In this document: positions 26,708 to 35,929 of the stretch, piece by piece | How positions within the stretch are numbered: the stretch's first letter is position 1 | Layout: each line of letters opens with the position of its first letter | Assembly: GCA_023438065.1 (NCBI GenBank) | Contig: JAEXRH010000008.1 | Span: 1 to 64,000 of the forward strand | Source: Spirochaetota bacterium | GTDB lineage: Bacteria > Spirochaetota > Spirochaetia > Treponematales > Treponemataceae | Length of the DNA: 64,000 bases | Direction of reading: 5' to 3' | Position numbers and translations under genes: made by a program | The notes under the pieces: generated by a model | Told to the model about the DNA's origin: nothing | The model's input: the letters and a program-made list of their open reading frames with translations, nothing else | Databases searched by the model: none

Positions 26708-28054
26708 ATGGCTAACGCGTACATTCAGGACGTTCTTGCCCAGGTAAAGGCACGGAACGGACACGAGCCGGAATTCCTGCAGGCGGTCGCCGAGGTTCTC
26801 GACACCCTTGAACCCGCCGTCAATCAGATGCCGGAAATCCAGAAGCACTCGATTCTCGAGCGCATGGTAGAACCCGAGCGGGTCATCCTTTTCCGTGTGC
26901 CGTGGGTCAACGACGCCGGCAAGGTCTGCGTGAACCGCGGCTACCGCGTCCAGTTCTCGAGCGCGATCGGTCCCTACAAGGGCGGCCTTCGCCTCCATCC
27001 CTCCGTCAACCTCTCGATCCTCAAGTTCCTCGGCTTCGAGCAGGTTCTCAAGAACAGCCTGACCACCCTCCCCATGGGCGGCGGTAAGGGCGGTTGCGAC
27101 TTCGATCCCAAGGGCAAGTCCGACGGCGAAGTCATGCGCTTCTGCCAGAGCTTCATGACCGAGCTCTATCGCCATATCGGCGCCGACACCGACGTTCCCG
27201 CCGGCGACATCGGCGTTGGCGGCCGCGAGATCGGCTACCTGTTCGGCCAGTACAAGCGCCTCACCAACGAATTCGTCGGCGTGCTCACCGGTAAGGGTCT
27301 CGTCTACGGCGGTTCCCTTATCCGCCCCGAGGCGACCGGTTACGGGTGCGTCTATTTCGCCGAAAACATGCTCGCCGTCAAGGGTGACGGGTTCAAGGGC
27401 AAGACCTGCGTCGTCTCCGGTTCCGGCAACGTCGCCCAGTACACCGTCGAGAAGATCAACGAGCTCGGCGGAAAGGTCGTCACCCTCTCCGACTCCGACG
27501 GCTACGTCTACGACGCCGACGGCATCGACGCCGAGAAGCTCGCCTTCGTCATGGACCTCAAGAACGTCAAGCGCGGCCGCATAGCGGAATACGCGAAGAA
27601 GTTCCCGAAGGCCACCTACGTCGCCGGCAAGCGCCCCTGGGAAGTCAAGTGCGACTGCGCCTTCCCGAGCGCGACCCAGAACGAGATCTCCGGCGCCGAC
27701 GCCGAGGCTCTCGTGAAGAACGGCTGCAAGCTCGTCGCCGAAGGCGCGAACATGCCCTCGACCCCCGAGGCCATCGAGGTCTTCCAGAAGGCGAAGATCC
27801 TCTACGCGCCCGGAAAGGCGTCGAACGCGGGCGGCGTCGCCACGAGCGGTCTCGAGATGAGCCAGAACTCCATGCGCCTCTCCTGGACCCGCGACGAGGT
27901 CGACGCGCGGCTCAAGGGCATCATGAAGAACATCCACGACAACGCCTACGGCGCCGCCAAGCGCTTCGGCGACGAGGGGAACTACGTGATGGGCGCGAAT
28001 ATCGCGGGCTTCGTCAAGGTTGCCGAGGCGATGATCGCCCACGGCGTGGTGTAA
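26708..28054 (+). CDS. gdhA: NADP-type glutamate dehydrogenase
   Basis: 448 residues, the length of the hexameric bacterial enzyme. The substrate-binding and catalytic region PYKGGLRLHPSVN and LPMGGGKGGCDFDPKG, and the dinucleotide-binding VSGSGNVAQYTVEK, are intact. It makes glutamate from 2-oxoglutarate and ammonium, or the reverse. The GNV fingerprint lacks an acidic residue after the second strand, and SDSDG suggests NADPH use. The start MANAYI at 26708 has GAGGAG upstream; an ATG-like extension to 26693 overlaps that site. Codon use is strongly biased (CTC, AAG, GGC), hinting at high expression. A hairpin terminator follows. Confidence 0.95.
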   Translation: MANAYIQDVLAQVKARNGHEPEFLQAVAEVLDTLEPAVNQMPEIQKHSILERMVEPERVILFRVPWVNDAGKVCVNRGYRVQFSSAIGPYKGGLRLHPSVNLSILKFLGFEQVLKNSLTTLPMGGGKGGCDFDPKGKSDGEVMRFCQSFMTELYRHIGADTDVPAGDIGVGGREIGYLFGQYKRLTNEFVGVLTGKGLVYGGSLIRPEATGYGCVYFAENMLAVKGDGFKGKTCVVSGSGNVAQYTVEKINELGGKVVTLSDSDGYVYDADGIDAEKLAFVMDLKNVKRGRIAEYAKKFPKATYVAGKRPWEVKCDCAFPSATQNEISGADAEALVKNGCKLVAEGANMPSTPEAIEVFQKAKILYAPGKASNAGGVATSGLEMSQNSMRLSWTRDEVDARLKGIMKNIHDNAYGAAKRFGDEGNYVMGANIAGFVKVAEAMIAHGVV

Positions 28055-28066
28055 TCCCGTAACGTC

Positions 28067-28116
28067 AAGCGAAGGTCGCGGGAAGTTTTCCTTTCCGGGG
28101 CCTTCGCTTGTAAGTT
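28067..28116 (+). terminator. gdhA terminator
   Basis: AAGCGAAGG (28067-28075) pairs with CCTTCGCTT (28101-28109) across a 25-nt loop, followed by GTAAGTTTTAAA. The stem is good; the T-tract is short. Confidence 0.6.
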
Positions 28117-28132
28117 TTAAATGTCCGCGTTT

Positions 28133-28161
28133 TTGCATTATCGTCTTCCGTGAACTACACT
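28133..28161 (+). promoter_or_regulatory. Promoter for the PAS-GGDEF gene
   Basis: TTGCAT at 28133-28138, a 17-bp spacer and TACACT at 28156-28161; the gene starts about 44 nt after the -10. Confidence 0.6.
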
Positions 28162-28204
28162 TGAAACCGTAACGCCTGCTTCCAGAAAAAAAGGGCGAGG
28201 TGAC

Positions 28205-30130
28205 ATGAAGCCGGATCTTGGCACGATATTGTTGATTCTCGTCATATTCAACATTCTCCAAACGATCGTTTTTATCGTGTTTTACCTTACCGACCGCACC
28301 CGAACGGGCTCGCGCGAGTGGATACTTTGGAGTCTCTGCCTCACGGTCGGCTTTTCCCTGATATTCTTCCGGCGCGCCATTCCTTCCTGGCTCTTGAAGC
28401 CCACGGTGGCGCTTTCCAACGTCTTGCTCTTTGTCGGCCATATGATCCTCTACGTCGGGATCGCCCGATTTCTCGAGGTCAAGCCCTGGCGAGCGTACCT
28501 CGCGTTCGTTTCGGCCTTCTTCGCGATCGGATCCGCGATCGCGATGGTAGTCCTCTCCGACGGCAACCTGAGCGCCACGATCCTCTATCTCTCGCTCGCC
28601 GCGATCCTTATTGGCATGGGCGTTCCGCTTTGGCGCGACGGGCTCAAAAGAATAAAGTCGTCCGCCCGATTTCTCGCGGTTCTCATGTTCTCGCAATCGG
28701 CGTATCTTCTTTCGCGGTCGATCCTCGCGTACGCGGGCTTTTCAAATCTCGCGTTCTTCGAGCCCTCGATCGTGCAGGTCGGACTCTTTCTCGTTCCGTT
28801 GTGCATGGGCTATCTCTGGTCCTCGTCCATCATCATCATGCTCAATCACGCGAAGGTTTCCGAGTACCGCGAAGCGCGCAAGAATCAGGAAGCCATGTTC
28901 AACACCATGCCCGACGCGGTTTGGGTCGTGGACGTGATGGACCAGAAGATCGTCGAGGTCAACGAAGGTTTCGTCCGCGCGACGGGATACGAGCGGGCCG
29001 AGGTTGTCGGCAAGACGACTCTCGAGATCGGGCTCTGGAAGGACGAGGAACTCAGGGGCCGGCTATTACGCAAGGTAATCGAGGTCGGGTCTCTCGAGGA
29101 TATCGAGTTCACCTTCGTGACGAAGACGGGAAAGGAGCGTACGGGAATCATCTCGGGACGGGTAATCGCCTTGCGGGGAAGAGCCCTCCTCGTGACCGTC
29201 ATGCACGATATTTCATCGCGCATCGAGATCGAGCGGAGTTTGAAGGCGAGCGAGGAAAAATTCCGCCTGCTCGTGGAGAACAGCTACGATATCATCTATT
29301 CGCTCGATCCCAAGGGCAAGTTTACCTTCGTGTCACCGGTCTGGACGAGGGTCCTCGGGCACGAGATCCGGGACGTGGTCGGCAAGTCGTTCAAGGATTT
29401 CATCCATCCGGACGACGTGGGCGCCTGCAAGGAATTCCTCGCGAAGATGGTCGCGACCGGGGAACGGCAGACCGGTATCGAGTACCGCACGCTTCACAAG
29501 AACGGATACTGGCTCTGGCATACCTCGAGCGCGGTTCCGTTCTTTTCCGAGAACGGCGAGATCGCGGGATTTTACGGGATAGACCGCGACATTACCGAGC
29601 GACGCGAGCTCCAGAAGGAGCTCGAGATTCAGGCGACGACGGACGTGCTCACCGGCATCACCAATCGGCGCCATTTCATAACGCTCGCGAACGGGGAGCT
29701 CAAGCGCGCGATTCGCATGGGCCACGACCTTTCCTTCGCGCTCATCGACCTCGATCGGTTCAAGGAAATAAACGACACCTACGGCCACGGAGTCGGGGAT
29801 CAAGCGCTCGTTTTCTTCACGAGAATTATCAAGGATCACATCAGGGATATGGACGTCCTGTCGCGATTCGGCGGGGACGAGTTCATCATCCTCTTTCCCG
29901 AAACGACGACCGATCACGCGATCGTCGTGATAGAGCGGCTTCGCGCGACCCTCGCGGCGACCCCGTTCACGGCGGTGGATCCGGTGATTTCGCTCGGGGC
30001 CAGCGTCGGCATCACCTGTCTCGCGCGCGAAGCCGATACGGGCGAGACCCTCGACGCGATCCTGTACCGCGCCGACAAGGCCCTGTACCGCTCGAAGGAA
30101 GCGGGCAGAAACCGCTACTCGGTCATTTGA
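28205..30130 (+). CDS. Membrane diguanylate cyclase with seven-helix sensor and two PAS domains
   Basis: 641 residues. Seven hydrophobic segments fill residues 1-220, a 7TM-type sensor. Two PAS domains follow (about 230-340, MFNTMPDAVWVVDVMDQKI; and about 352-470, ENSYDIIYSLDPKGKFTFVSP), then a GGDEF domain. The active site is RFGGDEF (GGDEF at 556-560), so it is predicted to make cyclic di-GMP. No RxxD inhibitory site is evident five residues before GGDEF. It has its own promoter and GAGGTGAC before the ATG. The ligand of the membrane sensor is unknown. A GNAT gene follows 9 nt later. Confidence 0.9.
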   Translation: MKPDLGTILLILVIFNILQTIVFIVFYLTDRTRTGSREWILWSLCLTVGFSLIFFRRAIPSWLLKPTVALSNVLLFVGHMILYVGIARFLEVKPWRAYLAFVSAFFAIGSAIAMVVLSDGNLSATILYLSLAAILIGMGVPLWRDGLKRIKSSARFLAVLMFSQSAYLLSRSILAYAGFSNLAFFEPSIVQVGLFLVPLCMGYLWSSSIIIMLNHAKVSEYREARKNQEAMFNTMPDAVWVVDVMDQKIVEVNEGFVRATGYERAEVVGKTTLEIGLWKDEELRGRLLRKVIEVGSLEDIEFTFVTKTGKERTGIISGRVIALRGRALLVTVMHDISSRIEIERSLKASEEKFRLLVENSYDIIYSLDPKGKFTFVSPVWTRVLGHEIRDVVGKSFKDFIHPDDVGACKEFLAKMVATGERQTGIEYRTLHKNGYWLWHTSSAVPFFSENGEIAGFYGIDRDITERRELQKELEIQATTDVLTGITNRRHFITLANGELKRAIRMGHDLSFALIDLDRFKEINDTYGHGVGDQALVFFTRIIKDHIRDMDVLSRFGGDEFIILFPETTTDHAIVVIERLRATLAATPFTAVDPVISLGASVGITCLAREADTGETLDAILYRADKALYRSKEAGRNRYSVI

Positions 30131-30139
30131 GGAATCGGA

Positions 30140-30631
30140 ATGACGGGCGTGACGGTTCAGTATCACCGCAACTACCACATAGCGGGAGAGACCCTTTCGA
30201 TCAGGCAGGACCGGCTGTCGGTCGCGGCGTTCGGGGAGTTTCTCGGACGTTCCGACCTGGGAAACTCTTTCCCGCGGGACGATTTCGAGCGGAGGGCAGG
30301 GGATCTCGTCCAGAACGCGCAGATCAGCCTCGTCGCCAGGGACAAAAACTCGCGGATCGTCGGCGTTTGCCTCGGGCTTACCGACTTCTCCTACCGGCTA
30401 CTCGTTACCGACATCGGGATCGATCGCGCGTACGTGCGGTCCGGCCTCGGAAAGGAACTCGTGCGCGTTGCTCTCGATCTTTCGGGCGGAGAGACGAGGA
30501 TCGCCCTGTTCGCGCGCGCGACGGACGTTTCGCGACCCTTCTTCGATCGAATCGGGATGAGCCCCTCGTCACAAATGATGGAGCGGTTTCCGTCACCGGA
30601 TAAACCGTTCATTTCCGGCAAAGGGGATTGA
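30140..30631 (+). CDS. GNAT-family N-acetyltransferase
   Basis: 163 residues. The central part VARDKNSRIVGVCLGLTDFSYRLLVTDIGIDRAYVRSGLGKELV is a GNAT core: strand 4 followed by the acetyl-CoA pyrophosphate loop R-S-G-L-G-K. The acceptor substrate cannot be predicted. It begins 9 nt after the diguanylate cyclase gene, so co-transcription is likely. Its 3' end overlaps the convergent deaminase gene by 23 bp. Confidence 0.8.
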   Translation: MTGVTVQYHRNYHIAGETLSIRQDRLSVAAFGEFLGRSDLGNSFPRDDFERRAGDLVQNAQISLVARDKNSRIVGVCLGLTDFSYRLLVTDIGIDRAYVRSGLGKELVRVALDLSGGETRIALFARATDVSRPFFDRIGMSPSSQMMERFPSPDKPFISGKGD

Positions 30632-31196
30632 TCGAGGAGTTATAGGCGACGCCTCCCGACTTCCCGTACGCGTCGAGAACCGCCGCGGCCTCGATCCTTC
30701 GAACGTCGCGCGTCACGGCTATTCCCCGGCGCTCGAGTTCGTCCTTCCAGCGCTCCGGGGAGGGTCCTTCGTCGAAACCCGCGAGCCCCTCGACGTCCTC
30801 GCGCCGAGCGCCGATCGCGAGCGAGCAGATGCCCGCCCACACGATCGCCCCCAGGCACATCGCGCAGGGTTGCGCGCTCGAGACGAGTTCGAGACGGGCC
30901 GCGCCGAGATCCCAGGTCGCGAGAGACCGCGCGGCGAGGCTTATCGCCATGATCTCCGCGTGCGCGACGGGCGCGTTTTCGGCCGTGACCCGGTTCACGC
31001 CGCACGAGACGAGCCTGTTGCCGTCCCGCGAGAACGTCGCGGCGCCGAATGGCCCGCCCGTCCCCCTGCGCGCGTTCTCGGCCGAGAGCGCGATGACGAA
31101 GTCCATCCGCGAGTCCACGGTCGAGAAGTCCCACTCCCGGGACGAGAGAAACGAGCCTGTCCAGCGCGGCAACGCGATCGTGAAACGTTCTTGCAT
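30609..31196 (-). CDS. Zinc nucleoside/nucleobase deaminase (guanine deaminase-like)
   Basis: 195 residues of the cytidine/deoxycytidylate deaminase fold. The zinc and proton-shuttle residues are His79 and Glu81 (HAE) and Cys111 and Cys114 (PCAMC). GGPFGAA and GVNRVTAENAPVAHAE match the guanine deaminase / tRNA adenosine deaminase branch. The C-terminal part (RREDVEGLAGFDEGPSPE) resembles guanine deaminases more than TadA, so a purine-salvage role is favoured. ATG at 31196 has GAGGT upstream; Met31 is an alternative start nearer to the domain. Confidence 0.8.
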   Translation of the reverse strand: MQERFTIALPRWTGSFLSSREWDFSTVDSRMDFVIALSAENARRGTGGPFGAATFSRDGNRLVSCGVNRVTAENAPVAHAEIMAISLAARSLATWDLGAARLELVSSAQPCAMCLGAIVWAGICSLAIGARREDVEGLAGFDEGPSPERWKDELERRGIAVTRDVRRIEAAAVLDAYGKSGGVAYNSSINPLCRK

Positions 31197-31332
31197 CGTA
31201 CCTCAATGGTAATTGGGCGGCGCGGCGACGCGCCATGAAAGCGGCCCGATTTCATGGCGAATTTACGATGGAAACGGACGGCCGCGACGCGCTATACTGT
31301 ACGCGAAAACACCGAGGAACCGGGGGCAACGG

Positions 31333-31884
31333 ATGGTTGAACGAATCAAAAGCGATCTTACGGCCGCGCTCGAGGGGCTTTACTCCGTCGCGCGCGTCGA
31401 GCCGGGGGCGATGCTCGTCGTCGGCTGCAGCACGAGCGAGGTGGTCGGGAAGCGGATCGGGACGGCGGGAAGCGAGGAGGTCGCGCGCGCGATATGGGAG
31501 ACGGCTTCCGCCTTTTGCGCCGCCCGTTCGCTCTCGATCGCGGCCCAGTGCTGCGAACACCTCAATCGCTCGCTCGTCGTCGAGAAGGACGTAATGAAGG
31601 CTCAGGGGCTCAAGCGGGTCAACGCCGTCCCGCGCCGCGAGGCGGGAGGCGCCTTCGCGACCGCCGCGTATCGGGGCATGGCCGAGCCCGTCCTCGTCGA
31701 GTCGGTCGTCGCGGACCTCGCGATCGACATCGGCGGCACGCTCATCGGCATGCACGTCCGCCCCGTCGTCGTCCCCGTGCGCGTCGGCGTAACTCGCGTC
31801 GGCGAGGCCGCCGTGACCCTCGCCCGGAGCCGCTGTCCCTACGTCGGCGGGGAACGCGCCCGTTACGATCCGGAGCTCGCCTGA
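31333..31884 (+). CDS. UPF0340/YwlG-family protein (DUF436)
   Basis: 183 residues matching the YwlG family along their whole length: VEPGAMLVVGCSTSEVVGKRIGT near the start, QCCEHLNRSLVVE in the middle, and DIGGTLIGMHVRPVVVPVR near the end. The family is widespread in Firmicutes and some other groups; its biochemical role is not established to my knowledge. The start MVERIKSDL at 31333 fits the family and follows a purine-rich GGGGGCAACGG; longer in-frame starts lie in the promoter region, where TATACT is seen near 31291. Confidence 0.85.
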   Translation: MVERIKSDLTAALEGLYSVARVEPGAMLVVGCSTSEVVGKRIGTAGSEEVARAIWETASAFCAARSLSIAAQCCEHLNRSLVVEKDVMKAQGLKRVNAVPRREAGGAFATAAYRGMAEPVLVESVVADLAIDIGGTLIGMHVRPVVVPVRVGVTRVGEAAVTLARSRCPYVGGERARYDPELA

Positions 31885-31987
31885 GCGAGCGCCGCCCTTC
31901 GATTGACAATCGCGCCCGAAAGGGACACTCTATAACACTGATCGCGAGCGCGCGTTGACCGCGCGGGAACATTGCACGGGGGAACAC

Positions 31988-32773
31988 ATGAGATCGCACG
32001 AGATTGATTACGAGCTGATTGGCGACGACATGCAGATCATAGAGGTCGAGCTTGACCGCGGCGAAACCGTTATAGCCGAGGCCGGCGCCATGAATTACAT
32101 GGAAGACGGCATTTCCTTCGAGACGAGGCTCGGGGACGGTTCGGCGCCCGACCAGGGGATGCTCGGGAAGCTCTTCGAGATGGGGAAGCGCGCGGTAACC
32201 GGCGAGTCCCTCTTTCTTACCCATTTCACGAACCGCGCCGAGGGAAAACGGCGCGTGGCGTTCGCCGCGCCCTATCCGGGGAAGATAATCCCGCTCGACC
32301 TCGCGAAGCTCGGGGGGCGCTTTACCTGCCAGAAGGACGCGTTCCTCTGCGCGGCGCTCGGCACCAGGCTCTCGGTCGCCTTCACCCGGCGGCTCGGGAC
32401 CGGCTTCTTCGGCGGCGATGGTTTCATCCTCGAGCTTCTCGAGGGCGACGGCATGGCCTTCGTGCACGCGGGCGGCACCGTCGTCGAGAAGCGGCTCACG
32501 GGCGGGACGATCCGCGTCGATACCGGCTGCGTCGTCGGCTTCACCGACGGGATCGACTACTCGATCGAGCGCGCGGGAAACCTCAAGTCGATGGTCTTCG
32601 GCGGCGAGGGTCTCTTCCTCGCGACCCTTTCGGGCACCGGTACCGTGTACCTCCAGAGCCTCCCGTTCTCGCGGCTCGCGGACCGCGTGCTCCAGCACGC
32701 GCCGAGGGGCATCAACCAGACGCGCGACGAGGGCTCCGTGCTCGGCGGCATCGGCCGTATCTTCGAGCAGTGA
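31988..32773 (+). CDS. TIGR00266/AIM24-family protein
   Basis: 261 residues of the AIM24 (DUF124) family, a beta-rich fold related to tubby-like proteins. The family motifs include MQIIEVELDRGETVIAEAGAM near the N-terminus and GTGFFGGDGFILE in the middle. The molecular function is unknown; mitochondrial relatives affect membrane organisation. The ATG at 31988 follows GGGGGAACAC. TTGACA near 31903 could be part of its promoter but the -10 spacing is poor. A secreted protein gene follows 15 nt later. Confidence 0.85.
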   Translation: MRSHEIDYELIGDDMQIIEVELDRGETVIAEAGAMNYMEDGISFETRLGDGSAPDQGMLGKLFEMGKRAVTGESLFLTHFTNRAEGKRRVAFAAPYPGKIIPLDLAKLGGRFTCQKDAFLCAALGTRLSVAFTRRLGTGFFGGDGFILELLEGDGMAFVHAGGTVVEKRLTGGTIRVDTGCVVGFTDGIDYSIERAGNLKSMVFGGEGLFLATLSGTGTVYLQSLPFSRLADRVLQHAPRGINQTRDEGSVLGGIGRIFEQ

Positions 32774-32788
32774 GCGGGGGAAGAGAGC

Positions 32789-33478
32789 ATGAAACGCATC
32801 GATAAAGCAACCGGGAAAACCGTTCAGAGTTCGGCGGGGCAGGGCGCCTTCGCCCTTCTCGTCTCGTGCGCGCTCCTCGCGGCGACGCCCGCGTTCGCCT
32901 CCGAGCCCGTCTTTCGCGTCTCGCGCGAGGCGCAGGTAAGGCGCTCGGGCGACCTTCCCGCGAAGCAGGATTCCTTCGCGCTCCCGGTCGCGGGAAAGAC
33001 GCTCGTCATCGACGCCGCGGGAAACCTCAAGGGGACAAGCGGTCTCAGGCTCGAGGCGAAGGAACTCGAGATATTTTTCATCACCGACATCCAGTACGCC
33101 GCTCTCGCCGACCGCACCGTGCTTTCGGTCGACTTCAGCAACGGGGACTACGTCGTCGGCGCGTTCTACGTTCTCGCGAATACCCTCGACAAAGCGCCCG
33201 AGCTCGCGGGATACTCCACGCGGCTCAAGGCCGGACAGTTCGCGACCGACGGCAGGTACGCCTTCGAGGCGACGCACGAGAGCTATCGCCTTCTCGACCT
33301 CGACGCGAAAAAGGCCGTCTACGAGCGTAAGGCGGGGGTGAGCGGGGACCTTCGCTACGACACGCGGATCTCGCTCGAGGGAGCGGGGACGGCGAGGGTG
33401 AGCTACTACCGCTACGAGGGGTCGGACCGAAAGAACGAGACCGCACTCGTCGAGATCATGACCGGAAAAGAACGGTGA
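32789..33478 (+). CDS. Secreted hypothetical protein
   Basis: 229 residues. The N-terminus has a charged segment, then a hydrophobic core (AFALLVSCALLAATPAFA) with a likely cleavage after AFA at about 38. A Cys in the core is not in a convincing lipobox. The mature part is beta-rich, with Tyr-containing strands. I do not recognise the family. Its stop overlaps the next gene's GTG start (GTGA), so the two are probably translated together. GGGGAAGAG precedes the ATG. Confidence 0.7.
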   Translation: MKRIDKATGKTVQSSAGQGAFALLVSCALLAATPAFASEPVFRVSREAQVRRSGDLPAKQDSFALPVAGKTLVIDAAGNLKGTSGLRLEAKELEIFFITDIQYAALADRTVLSVDFSNGDYVVGAFYVLANTLDKAPELAGYSTRLKAGQFATDGRYAFEATHESYRLLDLDAKKAVYERKAGVSGDLRYDTRISLEGAGTARVSYYRYEGSDRKNETALVEIMTGKER

Positions 33479-34329
33479 CGGGCGGGGATAAACCCGTACT
33501 CCACGTCGCGTCCTTCAACGCGGAGAACTTCTACCTCCTTCTCGACGCGGCTTACGACCGCGCCGCGCTCGACGCCCTCGAGGAGAGCGAGTATCTCGCG
33601 ATGAACGCGTCGATCTACAACCCCAACAAGAGCCGCGCGAAGATCGCGGAGATCGCCCGGATCATCCTCGAAAACGACTTCGACCTCGTCGGGCTTTGCG
33701 AGGTCGGCGGGATGGAAACCCTCGCCGCGTTCAACCGGATCTACCTCGACGACCGCTACGAATGCTACCTTCACGAGGAAAACTCGACTCGCGGGATCTT
33801 CGTCGGCGCCCTCCTCCGGAAGGGGATGTTTCCGCGCGCGCGGGCGAAAAACGTCCGCGGGCAATTCTCGCGCAACCTCTTGAGGCTCGATCTCGGACAC
33901 GCCGCGGGCGGGCTCGAGGTTTTCGTCGTGCATCTCAAGAGCCAGCGCGACTCGGACTGGGGAATCGAGCGGAGACTCCGCGAGGTCGCGCGCCTTTCGG
34001 CCGCGGTCAGGCGCCGACGTTGCGTCGTGATGGGCGACTTCAACGGCATCCTCGTCCCCGGAGAGAGTCAGTTCGAGTACGCGGAATTCCTCGCGCTTCC
34101 CTTTCGCGACGTCCTCGAGGCGACGGGAGTGCCGAAGGAGTCCCGTCGGACGCATTATTACTTCGGCTCGGAGCCGCGCTTCGCGCAGCTCGATTACATA
34201 TTCTGCTCGGATGACGTCGAGGTGCTCGACGCGTCGGTCATAGAGGAGGAGATACCGACGAACCGCGAAGTTCGCGACCGTCTCCCCTCGGACCATCTTT
34301 TCATCCGCGCGCGCATCAGTCCCGCGTGA
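33475..34329 (+). CDS. Endonuclease/exonuclease/phosphatase family protein
   Basis: 284 residues with the EEP metal-dependent phosphohydrolase fold. VASFNAENFYLLLD is the first strand with the Asn metal site; LVGLCEVGG has the metal-binding Glu; HLKS, VMGDFNGIL and the final PSDHLFI supply the other catalytic residues (His, Asp-Asn, Asp-His). The substrate could be nucleic acid, a phosphoester or a lipid headgroup. No signal peptide is seen. The GTG start overlaps the previous stop by 4 nt. Confidence 0.8.
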   Translation: MTGGDKPVLHVASFNAENFYLLLDAAYDRAALDALEESEYLAMNASIYNPNKSRAKIAEIARIILENDFDLVGLCEVGGMETLAAFNRIYLDDRYECYLHEENSTRGIFVGALLRKGMFPRARAKNVRGQFSRNLLRLDLGHAAGGLEVFVVHLKSQRDSDWGIERRLREVARLSAAVRRRRCVVMGDFNGILVPGESQFEYAEFLALPFRDVLEATGVPKESRRTHYYFGSEPRFAQLDYIFCSDDVEVLDASVIEEEIPTNREVRDRLPSDHLFIRARISPA

Positions 34330-34349
34330 CGGGCGAAGGGAGAACCGGA

Positions 34350-35003
34350 ATGAAGGCAGTAATCTTTGACATGGACGGGGTGCTCGTGGACAGCGAGCCG
34401 CTCCATTACGAATCGGACGTCGCGATGCTCGACCGGCTCGGGATACGGGCTCCCGAGGGATATCTCGACCGCTTCGTCGGCGTGACGAATCCCGTCATGT
34501 GGGCCGAGATCGCGCGCGAGTTCGCGGTCGAGAAGGACGTCGAGGAGATCCTGAACGCGCAGCTCTCGCTCAAGCTGAAACTCCTCAAGAAGGCCGACCT
34601 CAAGCCCGTCGACGGGATTCCCGAGCTTCTCGCCGAGATCAGGAAGGCGCGCCTCCCCGTCGCGGTCGCCTCGTCCTCTTCGGCGATCTTCATCAAGGAG
34701 GTTCTCTCCCGCATCGGCGTCGCGCGCTTTATCGACGCGTACGTGTCGGGCGAGAACGTCAAGCGGAGCAAGCCGGAGCCCGACGTATACCTCAAGGCCG
34801 CCGAGTCGGTCGGCGTCGACCCCGCCTTCTGCGTCGCGATCGAGGACTCGAAAAACGGCGCGATCGCCGCGAATCGCGCGGGGATGAAGTGCGTCGGCTA
34901 CCGGAATCCCCACCCGGGAAACCAGGACCTCTCGGTCTGCGATCTCGTCGTCGAGGATTTCAGGGGCCTGAGCGTCAAGTCCCTGCGCGCGCTCTTTCGA
35001 TAA
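34350..35003 (+). CDS. HAD-superfamily phosphatase/phosphomutase (beta-phosphoglucomutase-like)
   Basis: 217 residues. The HAD motif I is MKAVIFDMDGVLVDSEP, with the nucleophile Asp and general acid Asp. Motif II is VASSSS, the motif III Lys lies in VKRSKPEPDVYL, and motif IV is VAIEDSKNGAIAA. A helical cap sits between motifs I and II, as in the beta-phosphoglucomutase group. It acts on a small phosphorylated metabolite in the cytoplasm. ATG at 34350 starts exactly at motif I; an in-frame GTG at 34326 overlaps the previous gene's stop and would add eight residues. Confidence 0.85.
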   Translation: MKAVIFDMDGVLVDSEPLHYESDVAMLDRLGIRAPEGYLDRFVGVTNPVMWAEIAREFAVEKDVEEILNAQLSLKLKLLKKADLKPVDGIPELLAEIRKARLPVAVASSSSAIFIKEVLSRIGVARFIDAYVSGENVKRSKPEPDVYLKAAESVGVDPAFCVAIEDSKNGAIAANRAGMKCVGYRNPHPGNQDLSVCDLVVEDFRGLSVKSLRALFR

Positions 35004-35019
35004 CCGTCAGGAGGTTTCC

Positions 35020-35811
35020 ATGCGCCACATAGTCGCCGCCGTCGCGCTCGTCGCGTTCGCCTCGTTTACCCCGCCTGCGGCCCTTGCCCTCGACGCGCAA
35101 CGGGACATCGTCGATCGCGCCCGCGAGTACGTCGGCTCGTCGTACGCGCGCGGCGGCACGAGGCCGCCCGAGTTCGACTGTTCGGGTTTCGTCGGCTACA
35201 TCATGCGGCCGTACGTACCGTCGCTTCCCCGGCTCTCGCGCGACATGGCTGACTTCGGCGCGAAGGTCTCAAGGGAATCGCTCCGTCCGGGCGACCTCGT
35301 GTTCTTCGCGACCACCGACGTGCCGGGCGCGGTCTCGCACGTGGCGATATTCATCGGGGACGGCTCGATCATCCACGCGATATCCGACGGACCCGAGCGC
35401 GGCGTGCGCGTAACCCCGCTCGACGCGCGCTACTGGAAGACGCACTATCACAGCGCGGCTCGCGTGCTCGCGGAAAGCGGGCAGACGCTCGCGAAAACAA
35501 CCGGGCGCGCGACGGGAAAAACCGCGGATAAACCGGACGGCAAGGCACCGGCGAAAGCGGCTACCCAACCTGACGCGACGGCCGCCGCGAAAACAAAGGA
35601 AACCCCGAAGGACGCGAACGCGAAAACCTCCGCCGGGAAAACCGCGCAAAGCGCGGAATCTCCCTGGGATACCTGGGACGGCTACGTCATGGGCGACTAC
35701 GCGCAGTGGAAGGAAGCAGAGCGCGCCCGCCTCGAGGCGCAGGAGAAGGCGTACGACCGGGACAAGGAGAAAAACGACTTCGAGGCATGGAAGAAGGCGA
35801 ACGGGGAATAA
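35020..35811 (+). CDS. NlpC/P60 cell-wall peptidase with Lys/Ala-rich C-terminus
   Basis: 263 residues. After a Sec signal peptide (about 1-24, cleavage near ALALDA), an NlpC/P60 domain has its catalytic Cys54 in FDCSGF, His107 in SHVAIF and His119 in IIHAIS. It should cut peptidoglycan stem peptides in the periplasm. Residues about 150-215 form a low-complexity Lys/Thr/Ala linker, perhaps a wall-binding or spacer region. A charged helical tail (YAQWKEAERARLEAQEKAYD) follows. AGGAGG lies before the ATG. The linker is unusual for this family. Confidence 0.85.
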   Translation: MRHIVAAVALVAFASFTPPAALALDAQRDIVDRAREYVGSSYARGGTRPPEFDCSGFVGYIMRPYVPSLPRLSRDMADFGAKVSRESLRPGDLVFFATTDVPGAVSHVAIFIGDGSIIHAISDGPERGVRVTPLDARYWKTHYHSAARVLAESGQTLAKTTGRATGKTADKPDGKAPAKAATQPDATAAAKTKETPKDANAKTSAGKTAQSAESPWDTWDGYVMGDYAQWKEAERARLEAQEKAYDRDKEKNDFEAWKKANGE

Positions 35812-35929
35812 GAACGAAAGTCGAGGCAGCGGGCCTTTCGATCGGCGGACGCCCAGGCGCGGAGCCGCCGCGCGTCGAAAGCGGGGCGAGGGGCGCGATG
35901 GCCCGGCGCCCTTTCGGTATATCCGGGCG

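Noticed and set aside
28216..28233. A second sigma-54-like sequence, TTGGCACGATATTGTTG
   Set aside because: It lies inside the first codons of the PAS-GGDEF gene and lacks the TTGC at the -12 position.
31903..31940. TTGACA ... TATAAC as a promoter for the AIM24-type gene
   Set aside because: The spacing is 22 bp, too long for a normal sigma-70 promoter, so I did not list it as a feature.
35838..35882. CTTTCGA ... TCGAAAG inverted repeat between the NlpC and RidA genes as a terminator
   Set aside because: The arms enclose a long GC-rich loop with no T-tract on either side; it may still be a weak terminator, but support is thin.
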